Origin: Brevundimonas sp. NIBR10
GTDB lineage: Bacteria; Pseudomonadota; Alphaproteobacteria; Caulobacterales; Caulobacteraceae
Assembly (NCBI RefSeq): GCF_027912515.1
Contig: NZ_CP115464.1
Coordinates: 186,001-250,000, forward strand
Direction of reading: 5' to 3'
Length of the DNA: 64,000 nt
Shown here: in pieces, positions 17,335 to 25,980 of the stretch
Position numbering within the stretch: the first letter of the stretch is position 1
Layout: each line of letters begins with the position of its first letter
The notes under the pieces: model-generated
Told to the model about the DNA's origin: nothing
Database searches by the model: none
Seen by the model: only the letters and a program-made list of their open reading frames with translations
Program-made: the position numbers and the translations under genes

Positions 17335-17856
17335 TCAGATCAGCAGGGCCCCCTCGTGCCGCAGCAGCCAGGTCTTGCGCTCCAGCCCGCCGCCGAAGCC
17401 GACCATCGCCCCGTCGGCCCCGACCACCCGGTGGCAGGCCAGGACCAGGGGGATCGGGTTGCGGTTCAGGGCCACGCCCGCCGCCTGGGCGGCGCCGGGT
17501 TCTCCGGCCCGCCGCGCCATCTCGCCATAGGAGATCGTCGTCCCGACCGGCACCCGGGCCAGGGCGCGCCAGACCCGGGCCTGGAACTCCGCCTCTCCGG
17601 CCGCCCCGTCCAGCGACCAGGCGATCCGCGTCATGGCCTCTCGGTCGCCCCCGAAATAGGCCGACAGGGCCTCGGTCACCGCCACCGGAGCCTCGCCCCG
17701 TACGGTCGCCGCGCCCGGATACTCCCGCGCCATGATCCGGGTCAGCCCCTCCCCGAACGACACCCCCCGGACCGCCCCGGCCGCGTCACAGGCGAAGGCC
17801 AGCGGCCCGATCGGGCTGTCGACCGACGACAGGATCAGCCGGTCGGGCGCGCTCAT
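17335..17856 (-). CDS. methylated-DNA--protein-cysteine methyltransferase (second copy)
   Basis: A 173-aa Ogt-type protein. The active-site cysteine is present, but the motif reads ACHRVVGADG instead of PCHRV. The GGLERK turn is kept. It is clearly diverged from the Ogt at 4289, so it is not a recent duplicate. Its start abuts the stop of the PEP-mutase-like gene with no gap, so the two are one transcript. The Pro-to-Ala change next to the nucleophile may alter activity, but such variants exist within the family. Confidence 0.88.
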   Translation of the reverse strand: MSAPDRLILSSVDSPIGPLAFACDAAGAVRGVSFGEGLTRIMAREYPGAATVRGEAPVAVTEALSAYFGGDREAMTRIAWSLDGAAGEAEFQARVWRALARVPVGTTISYGEMARRAGEPGAAQAAGVALNRNPIPLVLACHRVVGADGAMVGFGGGLERKTWLLRHEGALLI

Positions 17857-18657
17857 TCAGCCGCGCGCCCCGGCCATCAGCCCGTTGAGCAGGCCATAGT
17901 CCATGGCCGCCGCGATCTGGGCCTCCGACCGCCCATCGGCCAGGAAGCCGCGCGTCAGGGTCTCGGCCGTCCGATAGGCCGCCGCCGCAAGGTTCGACCC
18001 GGCGCTGAGCCTGCGTACCCCCAGGGCCTCCAGCCCCGCCGCGTCGGCCAGCCCCGGCCGCGCCAGCAGGTTCAGCGGCAGGCCCATGGCGACCAGGGCC
18101 GTGATCGTCGCCGCCTCCGTCACCCCCGGCATGAACAGCCCGTCGGCCCCGGCCGCCCGGTACAGGGCCGCCCGGCGCGCCGCCGCCTCCAGCCGCCCCT
18201 CGACCGGCCCGATCCCCCTCAGCCACAGGTCGCATCGGGCATTGATGAACAGCTCGCCCCCGACCTGGGCCCGGATCGCGGCGATCTTGTCGGCCAGGAC
18301 CTCGGCCGACCCGGCCCCGTCCTCGATGTTGATGCCGGCGATCCCGGTCTCGACCGCCCGACGCACGAAGGCCGCCGCAGTGCCCGCATCCTCGGAAAAG
18401 CCGCCCTCGACGTCGGCGCTGACCGGGACCGACCCCGCCGCCCGGACGATCCGCGCCACGGCCCCCAGCAGTTCGCGCTGCGGCGGTGCGGCGTCGCCGT
18501 CCGCCCCGTCCGGCCAGCCCAGGGCCCAGGCGATCCCCGCGCTGGTGGTCGCCACGGCCTTCGCCCCTGCCCGTACGCTGACCACGGCCGAGGCCGCATC
18601 CCAGGCATTGGGCAGGATCAGCAGGCCGGTGCGGTGCAGGTCGCGAAAAACGCTCAT
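17857..18657 (-). CDS. isocitrate lyase/phosphoenolpyruvate mutase-family protein
   Basis: A 266-aa TIM-barrel enzyme of the PEP mutase/ICL superfamily. The active-site strands are visible: LPNAWDAASA, SADVEGGFSED (metal-binding acidic residues), GINIEDGAG and INARCD. The ICL/2-methylisocitrate-lyase KKCGH-type loop is absent, so the enzyme probably cleaves or hydrolyses another 2-oxo or oxaloacetate-type substrate. It is the upstream gene of an operon with the second ogt. Confidence 0.85.
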   Translation of the reverse strand: MSVFRDLHRTGLLILPNAWDAASAVVSVRAGAKAVATTSAGIAWALGWPDGADGDAAPPQRELLGAVARIVRAAGSVPVSADVEGGFSEDAGTAAAFVRRAVETGIAGINIEDGAGSAEVLADKIAAIRAQVGGELFINARCDLWLRGIGPVEGRLEAAARRAALYRAAGADGLFMPGVTEAATITALVAMGLPLNLLARPGLADAAGLEALGVRRLSAGSNLAAAAYRTAETLTRGFLADGRSEAQIAAAMDYGLLNGLMAGARG

Positions 18658-18814
18658 CGGGGTCTCCTCTTCGCCGCCCAGACTGCCAGCCCGGCGGGCT
18701 CACGTCTCGCGGCTTTCGGACGGCGACAAAAGCCGCGACCGAGCCTGGCCGCAACCTTCCCCGCCGCCCCCCGTTCTACCGGCTCAAGGCCCATAGCCGG
18801 AAAGACATCTCCCC

Positions 18815-19753
18815 ATGACATCGACAAAGACCCTCACTGCGCTCGCCGCAGGCGTCATCGCGTTCTCGACCGCCGGCATGGCCGCCGCGCAGACCCCCTA
18901 TGGCTCGACGCCCTATGGCCAGACCCAGACCCAGCCCGGCAGCCAGCAGGAGGCCTTCGGCGCCATCCTCGGGGCCCTGTTCGGCAATGGATCCTCGCTG
19001 GACGGGCAATGGCTGCGTGGCCAGCGTCCGCTGAACACGGGTCGCGCCCAGTTCGAGACCCGGCTGTCGGCCGACGTCCGCTCCGGCGCGCTGAACACCT
19101 CTTCGGCCGCCCGTCTGCGTGCCGACTATGACGCCCTGGTCCAGCAGGAGTCGGCCTATGCCCCCGGCGGCTTCTCGACCCAGGAACGCGCCGACCTGAA
19201 CCAGCGCTACAACGACCTGACCGCCCGGGTCGATGCCGGGGGCGACTATGGCGGATCGAGCGGCCCCTCGGTCGCCGAGGGCCAGGCCGACTTCAATGCC
19301 CGCGTCGATGCCGGCGTGGCCTCGCGCCGCCTGACCCGCACCGCCGCCACCCGCCTGCGGGCCGACTACCAGACCCTGGTCCAGACCGAGGCCTCCTATC
19401 GCCGCGACGGCTCGATCAGCGCCCGCGAACAGGATGACCTCGATGCCCAGCTGGATGCCCTCGACGCCCGCATCGGCGACGTCGCTCCGGGCGGTGGCTA
19501 CGGCAACGGCGGCTATCAGCCCGTTGCCGACCCCCGCACCCGCCTGTCCAACATCGACGCCGCCCTGAGCACCGGCGAACGCTCGGGCCAGATCAACCGC
19601 ACCGAGGCCGCCGATATCCGTGTCGAGCTCGGCGACCTGACCCGTCTGGAAGCCGCCTACGCCCGCACCTCGCCGAGCCGCGACGACACCGACTACCTGG
19701 CCCGCCGCCTCGGCGAGCTGGAGGTCCGCGCCCGGGTCAACGTTCGGCGCTGA
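18815..19753 (+). CDS. secreted protein with three helical repeats
   Basis: A 312-aa exported protein with a signal peptide ending AAAQ near residue 26, then a Tyr/Gln/Gly-rich segment. Three related repeats of about 65 residues follow (roughly 72-137, 150-222 and 236-308). Each has an Arg/Asp-rich helix, a short loop with a small residue plus Gly, then a LRADYDALVQ-E-Y type helix. The family is unknown to me and looks structural or ligand-binding. A near-match to an EcfG promoter (GCAAC-N16-CGTT at 18751-18775, one mismatch) lies about 40 bases upstream of the start. Confidence 0.75.
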   Translation: MTSTKTLTALAAGVIAFSTAGMAAAQTPYGSTPYGQTQTQPGSQQEAFGAILGALFGNGSSLDGQWLRGQRPLNTGRAQFETRLSADVRSGALNTSSAARLRADYDALVQQESAYAPGGFSTQERADLNQRYNDLTARVDAGGDYGGSSGPSVAEGQADFNARVDAGVASRRLTRTAATRLRADYQTLVQTEASYRRDGSISAREQDDLDAQLDALDARIGDVAPGGGYGNGGYQPVADPRTRLSNIDAALSTGERSGQINRTEAADIRVELGDLTRLEAAYARTSPSRDDTDYLARRLGELEVRARVNVRR

Positions 19754-19756
19754 CCC

Positions 19757-20512
19757 CTAGCGGCACAGGCGGCCACTCTCCGCCTCGAGGTGGAGGTGGT
19801 CGCGATGGGCCGCGTTGTAGTCGGGGCTCAGGACGGTCCCGAACACCTGGCACCCGTCGTCCCGGATGCGGCGCAGGAACCGCGCCTCCGGGCTGTTGTC
19901 GGCCCAGTCGCCCGCCACGGTGATCCGTCGCCCGTCCCTCAGCCGCACGCCGCTGAAGTCCAGCGCCGCCGCCCGCGAGTGGGCGCTGGGCCGTGCCGTG
20001 TAGCCCGCGTCGGTCCGCACCCCCCGACAGGCATAGACCCCCATATGCTCGATCTGGACCACGTCGGACCCCAGGATCTCCCGCGCCGCCGGCTCCACCG
20101 ACTGCCTGCGCCAGACACTGACCGCCGCCGCGAGGGCGCAGGTCATGGTCACGTCGCTGGGTGCCATCCGCGCGACCGTCCCGTAGTCCGGGCCCAGCAC
20201 GCCTGCGTCCGTCAGCCCGCAGGTCGCCGAGTTCACCCTGTCCGGTGTGGGCGAAAAGGTCACCCGCGCCTGATCCAGCTCGGCCTTGCAGGTCGCCAGG
20301 GTCGCCGTCGCCCGCGTCAGCCGCCCGAACGTCCCCGCATCGATCGGCCGGTCGATCAGCCCCTTGCCCGACGGCGCCGGCGTCCGCCCGGGCAGATAGG
20401 GTCGCGGCCCCGTCGCCTGCCCCGGCGCATCAGGGATCAACCGCCCGCACCCCGCCACGGCGAGGACTACGGCAAACATCAGGGCGGGAAATCTCGGTCG
20501 TCCAGAGAGCAT
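19757..20512 (-). CDS. extensin-like C-terminal domain lipoprotein
   Basis: A 251-aa envelope protein. The lipobox VAGC lies near residue 22, so it is probably lipid-anchored. The extensin-like domain fills about 65-251, with its paired cysteines (CGL, MTCALA, YACRG, DDGC, RLCR) and the HSRAAALDFSG and HRDHLHLE motifs reminiscent of D-Ala-D-Ala peptidase metal sites. A cell-wall role is likely but not proven for this family. It is convergent with the repeat protein, with 3 bases between. Confidence 0.88.
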   Translation of the reverse strand: MLSGRPRFPALMFAVVLAVAGCGRLIPDAPGQATGPRPYLPGRTPAPSGKGLIDRPIDAGTFGRLTRATATLATCKAELDQARVTFSPTPDRVNSATCGLTDAGVLGPDYGTVARMAPSDVTMTCALAAAVSVWRRQSVEPAAREILGSDVVQIEHMGVYACRGVRTDAGYTARPSAHSRAAALDFSGVRLRDGRRITVAGDWADNSPEARFLRRIRDDGCQVFGTVLSPDYNAAHRDHLHLEAESGRLCR

Positions 20513-20549
20513 GCGACTCGCTACACGGATTCGGCCGTCGCCCGGGAAC

Positions 20550-20574
20550 GGAACAGGCGGACCGGGGCCGCGTT
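20550..20574 (+). promoter_or_regulatory. EcfG (general stress) promoter
   Basis: GGAAC at 20550-20554, a 16-base spacer and CGTT at 20571-20574 match the alphaproteobacterial EcfG/SigT consensus exactly. The element is 55 bases before the ATG of the small membrane protein. An EcfG gene and a PhyK-like kinase gene are at the other end of this window. Confidence 0.6.
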
Positions 20575-20629
20575 ACGGCCAAGCTAGGTCCGCGGCGTTC
20601 TCGCCGACCGGCATCCAGGACACCACACC

Positions 20630-20827
20630 ATGGCCTCTCGCCGCGCCGGCCTGCCCCTCACGGCCCCGTCCGTGCCCCTGTTCGCCATCGCGGTGATCCT
20701 CGCGGTCCTCGCCGCCCTCGCCCAGTACGGGGGCGTCTCCATTCCCTTCATCAGCGCCCACGCCTTCGACACCCTGGCCATGGCCTTCGGCATCCTGACG
20801 CTCGGTGTCCTGCTGCGCGGGGCCTGA
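20630..20827 (+). CDS. small two-helix membrane protein
   Basis: A 65-aa protein with two hydrophobic helices (about 15-33 and 45-63) joined by a short polar turn. No family is recognised. An AGGA motif lies upstream of the ATG. A perfect EcfG-type promoter lies 55 bases upstream, so it is probably a general-stress-response gene. uvrB begins 40 bases after its stop in the same direction and may be partly co-transcribed. Confidence 0.65.
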   Translation: MASRRAGLPLTAPSVPLFAIAVILAVLAALAQYGGVSIPFISAHAFDTLAMAFGILTLGVLLRGA

Positions 20828-20867
20828 CCCCCTAGCCGAGACGGACCCCGGCCCCTAAGTTCTGTTC

Positions 20868-23252
20868 ATGAACCGTTCCTCGACGCCCAAGGGGTCCGCC
20901 CCCGTGACCCAGAAGCCGGTGCACATCCCGAACCGGGGCGTGTCGGAGGCCCCCGCCGCCTTCATCCGCGATGGCGACGCCCTCAAGGGGCCCCTGCCCA
21001 AGGCGATGGCGAACATGCCGATGTTCGCGCCCGTCACCGGCCCGCGCCTGACGCCGGAGGAGGCTCCGACCGGCCCCGGCGACTGGGTGCCCCATCGTCC
21101 CGACCGGCCCGCCAAGTCCGCCGTCGGCCGCAAGAACAACCGCTTCCGGCTTGAGACCTCCTACACCCCCGCCGGCGACCAGCCCTCCGCCATCGCCGAA
21201 CTGGTCGCCCAGGCAGAGGCCGGCGACCGGGATCAGGTCCTGCTCGGCGTCACCGGCTCGGGCAAGACCTTCACCATGGCCAAGGTCATCGAACAGACCC
21301 AGCGGCCGGCCCTGATCCTCGCCCCCAACAAAACCCTCGCGGCACAGCTATACTCGGAGTTCAAGTCTTTCTTTCCGGACAATGCAGTTGAATACTTTGT
21401 AAGCTACTACGACTATTACCAGCCCGAAGCATATGTACCTCGAACTGATACATATATCGAGAAAGACTCAAGCATCAATGAACAGATAGACCGAATGCGG
21501 CATTCCGCAACCCGGTCTATACTCGAAAGAGACGACGTCATCGTGGTGGCGTCGGTGTCCTGCATCTACGGCATCGGATCGGTGGAGACCTATACGGCCA
21601 TGACCTTCGGGCTGAAGGTCGGGGACCAGATCGACGAGGCCAAGCTGCGGGCCGATCTGATCGCGCTTCAGTACAAGAGGAACGACGTCGCCTTCGAGCG
21701 GGGCATGTTCAGGAAACGCGGCGACACGATCGAGATCTTCCCGGTCCACCAGGAGGATCGCGCCTGGCGCGTCTCCCTGTTCGGCGACGAGATCGAATCC
21801 ATCGCCGAGTTCGACCCCCTGACCGGCAAGAAGACCGCCGAGTTGGAGGAAGTCACCGTCTACGCCGCCTCTCACTACGTCACCCCGCGCCCGACGCTGA
21901 ACCAGGCGCTCGGCGGCATCAAGGCCGAGCTGAAGGAGACGCTCGACTGGATGATCGAGAACGGCAAGCTGCTGGAGGCCCAGCGGCTGGAGCAACGCGT
22001 CCGCTTCGACCTGGAGATGATGGAGGCCACCGGCTCCTGCGCCGGCATCGAGAACTATTCCCGCTGGCTGACCGGCCGCGCGCCGGGCGAGCCGCCGCCG
22101 ACCTTCTTCGAATACATCCCCGACAACGCCCTCCTGTTCGTGGACGAGAGCCACGTCACCGTGGGCCAGATCAACGGCATGTTCCGGGGCGACTACCGCC
22201 GCAAGTCGACGCTGGCCGAATACGGCTTCCGCCTGCCCTCCTGCATCGACAACCGCCCGCTCAAGTTCGACGAATGGGAGGCGATGCGGCCCCAGACGGT
22301 GCACGTCAGCGCCACCCCCGGCCCGTGGGAGATGGAACAGACCGGCGGCGTCTTCGTCGAACAGGTCATCCGCCCCACCGGCCTGATCGACCCCCCGGTG
22401 GAGATCCGCCCGGTCTCGGGCACCACCCGCAACCAGGTCGACGACGTCATCGACGAGGTCAAGGCGGTCGCCCGCGCCGGCTACCGCTCCCTGGTCACGG
22501 TCCTGACCAAGAAGATGGCCGAGGACCTGACCGAATACATGCACGAACAGGGCGTCCGCGTCCGCTACATGCACAGTGACGTCGACACGATGGAGCGGAT
22601 CGAGATCATCCGCGACCTGCGCCTGGGCACCTTCGACGTCCTGATCGGCATCAACCTGCTGCGCGAGGGGCTCGACATCCCCGAGTGCGGCCTGGTCGCC
22701 ATCCTCGACGCGGACAAGGAGGGCTTCCTGCGCTCCGAGACCTCCCTGATCCAGACGATCGGCCGCGCGGCCCGCAACGTCGACGGCCGCGTCATCCTCT
22801 ATGCCGACCGCGTCACCGGCTCGATGGAGCGCGCCATAGCCGAGACGAACCGCCGCCGCGAGCGCCAGGAGGCCTACAACGCAGAACACGGCATCACGCC
22901 CGAGAGCGTCAAGCGCGACATCAAGGAAATCCTGAACAGCCCCTACGAGAAGGACCGCGTCCTGATCCCCACGACCGGGGTGCGCGAGGACGCCAAACCC
23001 TTCATCGGCAACAATTTCCAGGCCACCCTGCGCGACATGGAATCCAAGATGCGCGAGGCAGCCTCCAACCTCGAGTTCGAGGAGGCCGGCCGCATCCGCG
23101 ACGAGATCAAGAAGCTGAAACTCCTCGACCTGGAGTTCGCCAACGAGGTGCTGACCGGGGCGGGGGAAGAGGTGGATTCATCCGCACCGAAGCGGTGGCG
23201 GAAGGAGGCGCAGGCGGAGAAGCAGGAGGCGTTCAGGAAGGGGAGGTTGTAG
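20868..23252 (+). CDS. uvrB: excinuclease ABC subunit B
   Basis: The DNA-damage verification helicase of nucleotide excision repair, 794 aa. An N-terminal extension of about 85 residues precedes the canonical start ([17 protein letters not shown]). Walker A is GVTGSGKT, the beta-hairpin holds [13 protein letters not shown], and the Walker B-like motif is LLFVDESH. The C-terminal UVR motif ([20 protein letters not shown]) that binds UvrC is intact. A stretch of about 170 bases coding the beta-hairpin region (21361-21530) is only about 43% G+C and uses rare codons, although the protein there is perfectly typical. Confidence 0.97.
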   Translation: MNRSSTPKGSAPVTQKPVHIPNRGVSEAPAAFIRDGDALKGPLPKAMANMPMFAPVTGPRLTPEEAPTGPGDWVPHRPDRPAKSAVGRKNNRFRLETSYTPAGDQPSAIAELVAQAEAGDRDQVLLGVTGSGKTFTMAKVIEQTQRPALILAPNKTLAAQLYSEFKSFFPDNAVEYFVSYYDYYQPEAYVPRTDTYIEKDSSINEQIDRMRHSATRSILERDDVIVVASVSCIYGIGSVETYTAMTFGLKVGDQIDEAKLRADLIALQYKRNDVAFERGMFRKRGDTIEIFPVHQEDRAWRVSLFGDEIESIAEFDPLTGKKTAELEEVTVYAASHYVTPRPTLNQALGGIKAELKETLDWMIENGKLLEAQRLEQRVRFDLEMMEATGSCAGIENYSRWLTGRAPGEPPPTFFEYIPDNALLFVDESHVTVGQINGMFRGDYRRKSTLAEYGFRLPSCIDNRPLKFDEWEAMRPQTVHVSATPGPWEMEQTGGVFVEQVIRPTGLIDPPVEIRPVSGTTRNQVDDVIDEVKAVARAGYRSLVTVLTKKMAEDLTEYMHEQGVRVRYMHSDVDTMERIEIIRDLRLGTFDVLIGINLLREGLDIPECGLVAILDADKEGFLRSETSLIQTIGRAARNVDGRVILYADRVTGSMERAIAETNRRRERQEAYNAEHGITPESVKRDIKEILNSPYEKDRVLIPTTGVREDAKPFIGNNFQATLRDMESKMREAASNLEFEEAGRIRDEIKKLKLLDLEFANEVLTGAGEEVDSSAPKRWRKEAQAEKQEAFRKGRL
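21361..21530 (+). other. AT-rich, rare-codon stretch inside uvrB
   Basis: By hand count 73 of 170 bases are G or C, whereas the flanking uvrB sequence is around two thirds G+C. Codons rare elsewhere in the window (ATA, AGA, GTA, TTT, TAT) are used in succession, while the encoded residues are the most conserved part of UvrB. The borders are abrupt on both sides. Confidence 0.8.
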
Positions 23253-23357
23253 GGAGTAGGGGTGTAGGCAGTTAGTCAGATCAGGAAGGCGTGGAGTTCG
23301 CCTATCCTGTGGCGTTAGCGTTGCGGTCCAAGGTTCTCTGGCGCTAAGACTCCGCTC

Positions 23358-24584
23358 ATGAAACTGCGCCGGATCCGAATTTCAGGCTACAAAGCATTGG
23401 CCGATGTCACCATCGACATCCCTCGAGACCTCTTGATTTTGATTGGAGTGAACGGAGCCGGCAAGAGTTCGATCCTCCAAGCTCTATCGTTCGTGAGGTA
23501 TTTTGCAGCGGGAACACCAGCCCAGTTCTTCAATGATCGTCATTGGTCGCCGCGACAGGTCCGGTCCCAGTTCGGCCGATCTGCGTCGCTCAGATTCGAC
23601 TTGGCATTTGAAACGGGTTCCGGGGAGATTTTGTGGCAGTTCACTTGGAGTTTGGGAAATGGAACGCTCCAGAAAGAATCGATTTGGTATTGGGACCGAA
23701 AAAAGATTGGACCTGAGCTTGTTCTTACTTATCGAGACCATAGCCTTTCTTCGCCTGAATCGGATGAAGTAAACTTCACGGGACTGAAACTACCCGGGTC
23801 TATATTGTCGATTCTTGAACTTAAGCGCTTGGATAGAGGAAATGAGGCTCTTGTTCCACTCAAAGAGTGGTCTGAGGGCATCAATTCATTGGAGCTGCTT
23901 AATCCATCCGCCATGCGTCAAGGTGACCGTGGTTCGCCTGTTAACATTGGCAACAAAGGCGAGAGACTGTCTGGTTTCTTGGCCAGCCTTGATGCGAATC
24001 AGAAGGCGCGGATTGTAGAGCGCCTTTCTCCATTCTATCCGCTCCGAGATATCAACACTACCCGCAAGCGCGCGGGTTGGGTCGACATGCGTATCGCCGA
24101 GCGGTACGACATGGGCGAAGTTTCAACCGCGCACATCAGTGATGGCTTCTTAAGGCTCTTAGCCTTGGCGGCGATCCCAGAGTTCCAAGACAAGACTGGA
24201 GTGGTGCTTCTGGACGAAGTAGAAGACGGAATTGAACCTCACATCCTGCCAGACATCATAAAATCGGTTTCGCGCGATTCCGGTATGCAACTCATCATGA
24301 CTTCACACTCACCATTACTGGTGAACTTTTTCAATACGGATGAAGTCACGCTTGTCGCTAGGAACACTGAAGGGTCAACCGTGACCACCGTGCTGGAAGA
24401 CTTACCAACTATAAAAGCCGGAAGTGAATATTTTGGCGGGGGCGAGATTTGGGCCATGATGGACGCCGACACTATCAAGCGGGAAGCGCTCAGCCCTCGC
24501 GATGCCGAAGATGCGTCGATTTCAGAGCTCGATACCGCGATCGGTGCGCGTCAGTTTCTCAGGCAGGGCGCGCTCGCTCAATGA
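23358..24584 (+). CDS. ABC-type (RecF/OLD-like) ATPase of a putative two-gene defence system
   Basis: A 408-aa AAA_15/AAA_21-type ATPase. Walker A is GVNGAGKS (30-37), the ABC signature region is ISDGFLRLLAL (260-270), Walker B is VVLLDEVED (282-290), and the switch histidine is H317 in MTSHSPLL. It looks like the ATPase half of an OLD or PARIS-type nuclease without a fused TOPRIM domain. The final ATGA overlaps the start of the next gene, which supplies a TOPRIM-like protein. G+C in sampled lines is 42-53%, much lower than the neighbours, suggesting horizontal acquisition. Roles in defence are inferred from architecture. Confidence 0.85.
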   Translation: MKLRRIRISGYKALADVTIDIPRDLLILIGVNGAGKSSILQALSFVRYFAAGTPAQFFNDRHWSPRQVRSQFGRSASLRFDLAFETGSGEILWQFTWSLGNGTLQKESIWYWDRKKIGPELVLTYRDHSLSSPESDEVNFTGLKLPGSILSILELKRLDRGNEALVPLKEWSEGINSLELLNPSAMRQGDRGSPVNIGNKGERLSGFLASLDANQKARIVERLSPFYPLRDINTTRKRAGWVDMRIAERYDMGEVSTAHISDGFLRLLALAAIPEFQDKTGVVLLDEVEDGIEPHILPDIIKSVSRDSGMQLIMTSHSPLLVNFFNTDEVTLVARNTEGSTVTTVLEDLPTIKAGSEYFGGGEIWAMMDADTIKREALSPRDAEDASISELDTAIGARQFLRQGALAQ

Positions 24585-25288
24585 AGGCGCTTTTGTGCGG
24601 TGAAGGGCCCCACGAGATTGGCCAGCGTCAATGGGCTCCCAAGACCTACGAATGGGTAGCCTCGCGTGGCTGGATGCAAGAGGTCGTTGACCTTATCTCC
24701 GAGCAGCCTCTTGAGCTCGACGGAAAGCTTCGCCGCGATCTGGCCATACTTCCCCGAGAGGAACGCCGATTTAAGCCACTTCCAGCGGGGCATGGTGCGA
24801 AAGCTCTAGCCTCTGCCCTACTCGCGCAGTCGGTCGGTGCCAGCATATCTGTTTTTATGGCCGATGCCGACAGTAGCGATCCTGCCCGAACCAGGCAGAT
24901 ACGAGACGAGATTCAGGCTGGGTTCGACGCGGCAAATGAAGCGGGGATTGCCATTAAGGGAATAGCCTGTGTGACTATGTCAACGTCGGAAAGCTGGCTC
25001 TTAGCAGACGCGAATAGTTGGCTTGAAGTTGCTGGTGTTACACCCAGCCTACCCAAAAACCCGGAACTGATTTGGGGTTGTCGCAATGACCCCGCCGGAG
25101 ACCATCCCAAAAACTGCTTCCATCGGGCCGCAATCGAAGCAGGACTAGATGACTCAGTTGACACTCGAAATCGGCTAGCCGCAGCGGTGACGATCACGAC
25201 CGTAGTGAAAAAATGCCCACACAGTTTCGCTCCGTTTGTCGCGGAATTGGCTGCAGAGACCGCTGCGCCTAGAGTATCCGCTCTATAG
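24581..25288 (+). CDS. TOPRIM-like (DUF4276/RloB-type) partner protein
   Basis: A 235-aa protein. The N-terminus LLCGEGPHEIG has the Glu-containing first TOPRIM motif (E8, E12), and VFMADADSSDP supplies the DxD motif (D95, D97). Between them are helices with conserved basic residues. Such small TOPRIM proteins serve as nucleases or triggers beside ABC-type ATPases in several phage-defence systems. The ATG overlaps the ATPase stop by 4 bases, giving tight coupling. Longer upstream starts lie inside the ATPase gene and are unlikely. Lower GC than the surroundings. The exact family assignment is uncertain. Confidence 0.7.
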   Translation: MKALLCGEGPHEIGQRQWAPKTYEWVASRGWMQEVVDLISEQPLELDGKLRRDLAILPREERRFKPLPAGHGAKALASALLAQSVGASISVFMADADSSDPARTRQIRDEIQAGFDAANEAGIAIKGIACVTMSTSESWLLADANSWLEVAGVTPSLPKNPELIWGCRNDPAGDHPKNCFHRAAIEAGLDDSVDTRNRLAAAVTITTVVKKCPHSFAPFVAELAAETAAPRVSAL

Positions 25289-25332
25289 TTTTCAAAGGGA
25301 CTCAATAGCTCGTCACTCAATAAGGTGGGTGG

Positions 25333-25963
25333 ATGGCCGAAGATGACGCCCCCTGGAGCACGCTCGGCTTCGCCGAAGAGGCGGCGGTCTTCAGGGGGCC
25401 GACCCAGAACGCGCGCGTCCTGAGCGAGGGCTGGGTCGCCGCCAACGCCTTCTGTCCCAGCTGCGGCTCGACGCCCCTGACCGCCTTCGCGGCCAACTCG
25501 CCCGTGGCCGACTTCCACTGCGGCGTCTGCGCCGAGGAATACGAGCTCAAGGCCACCATGGGCCGCACGGACTGACCTGGCCCATCTCCCGTTGGGTGGA
25601 GGGCTTGAGGCTCGGAGAGCGTAGCGAGCCGCCAGCCGAAAGGGTGAGGGTCGGGTTTCTCAGTCGGCGTAAGCCGTTGCACGGGCGGGGATACGGCTGA
25701 CGCCGATTTCGACGGTAGCCCCTCACCCTTTCGCGCAAGAACGACCGCTTCGCGCTCGTGCGCTCAAGCCCTCTCCCGCCGGGAGAGGGGAGCAGGACAG
25801 GCCGGAGTTCACCCTGGCCGAGGTCTATGGGTTCGAGGCGCGGCTGGCGGCGATCTATCCGGGCAACAACAATGTGCGGCCCAAGATCAGGCAGCAGTTG
25901 CAGGTGCTGCGGGACATGGGGTGGCTGGCGTTCAACGGGCGGGGGACGTATCGGCGGACGTGA
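25333..25963 (+). pseudogene. DpnI-like (Dam-replacing) restriction endonuclease, interrupted
   Basis: The 5' part (25333-25575, 80 codons) matches the N-terminus of DpnI-type enzymes: zinc cysteines C41, C44, C63 and C66, and the nuclease residues D60 and E71-x-K73 in PVADF and EYELK. It then stops. The 3' part (25805-25963) encodes the family's C-terminal winged helix (FTLAEVYGFEARLAAIYPG, NVRPKIRQQLQVLRDMG). About 110-120 middle codons are missing and a palindromic repeat fills the gap. DpnI cuts adenine-methylated GATC; this copy is presumably dead. A strong ribosome-binding site (AAGGTGGGTGG) remains before the ATG. Confidence 0.75.
25583..25790. repeat. palindromic repeat element filling the gap in the DpnI-like gene
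   Basis: The left part (CTCCCG, AGGGCTTGAG, CGAAAGGGTGAGGG) returns in inverted order on the right (CCCTCACCCTTTCG, CTCAAGCCCTC, CTCCCG, GGGAG), so the whole folds into a long interrupted hairpin. It has no open frame of note. It lies exactly where the central domain of the restriction enzyme should be, so the element is linked to the gene's destruction or to later patching. Confidence 0.7.
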
Positions 25964-25980
25964 GGCCGACCTCCCCCTTC

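Noticed and set aside
21468..22889. Antisense frame opposite uvrB covering the edge of the AT-rich stretch
   Set aside because: Repetitive acidic/His-rich translation without a family; the AT-rich stretch is better explained as a nucleotide-level anomaly of uvrB.
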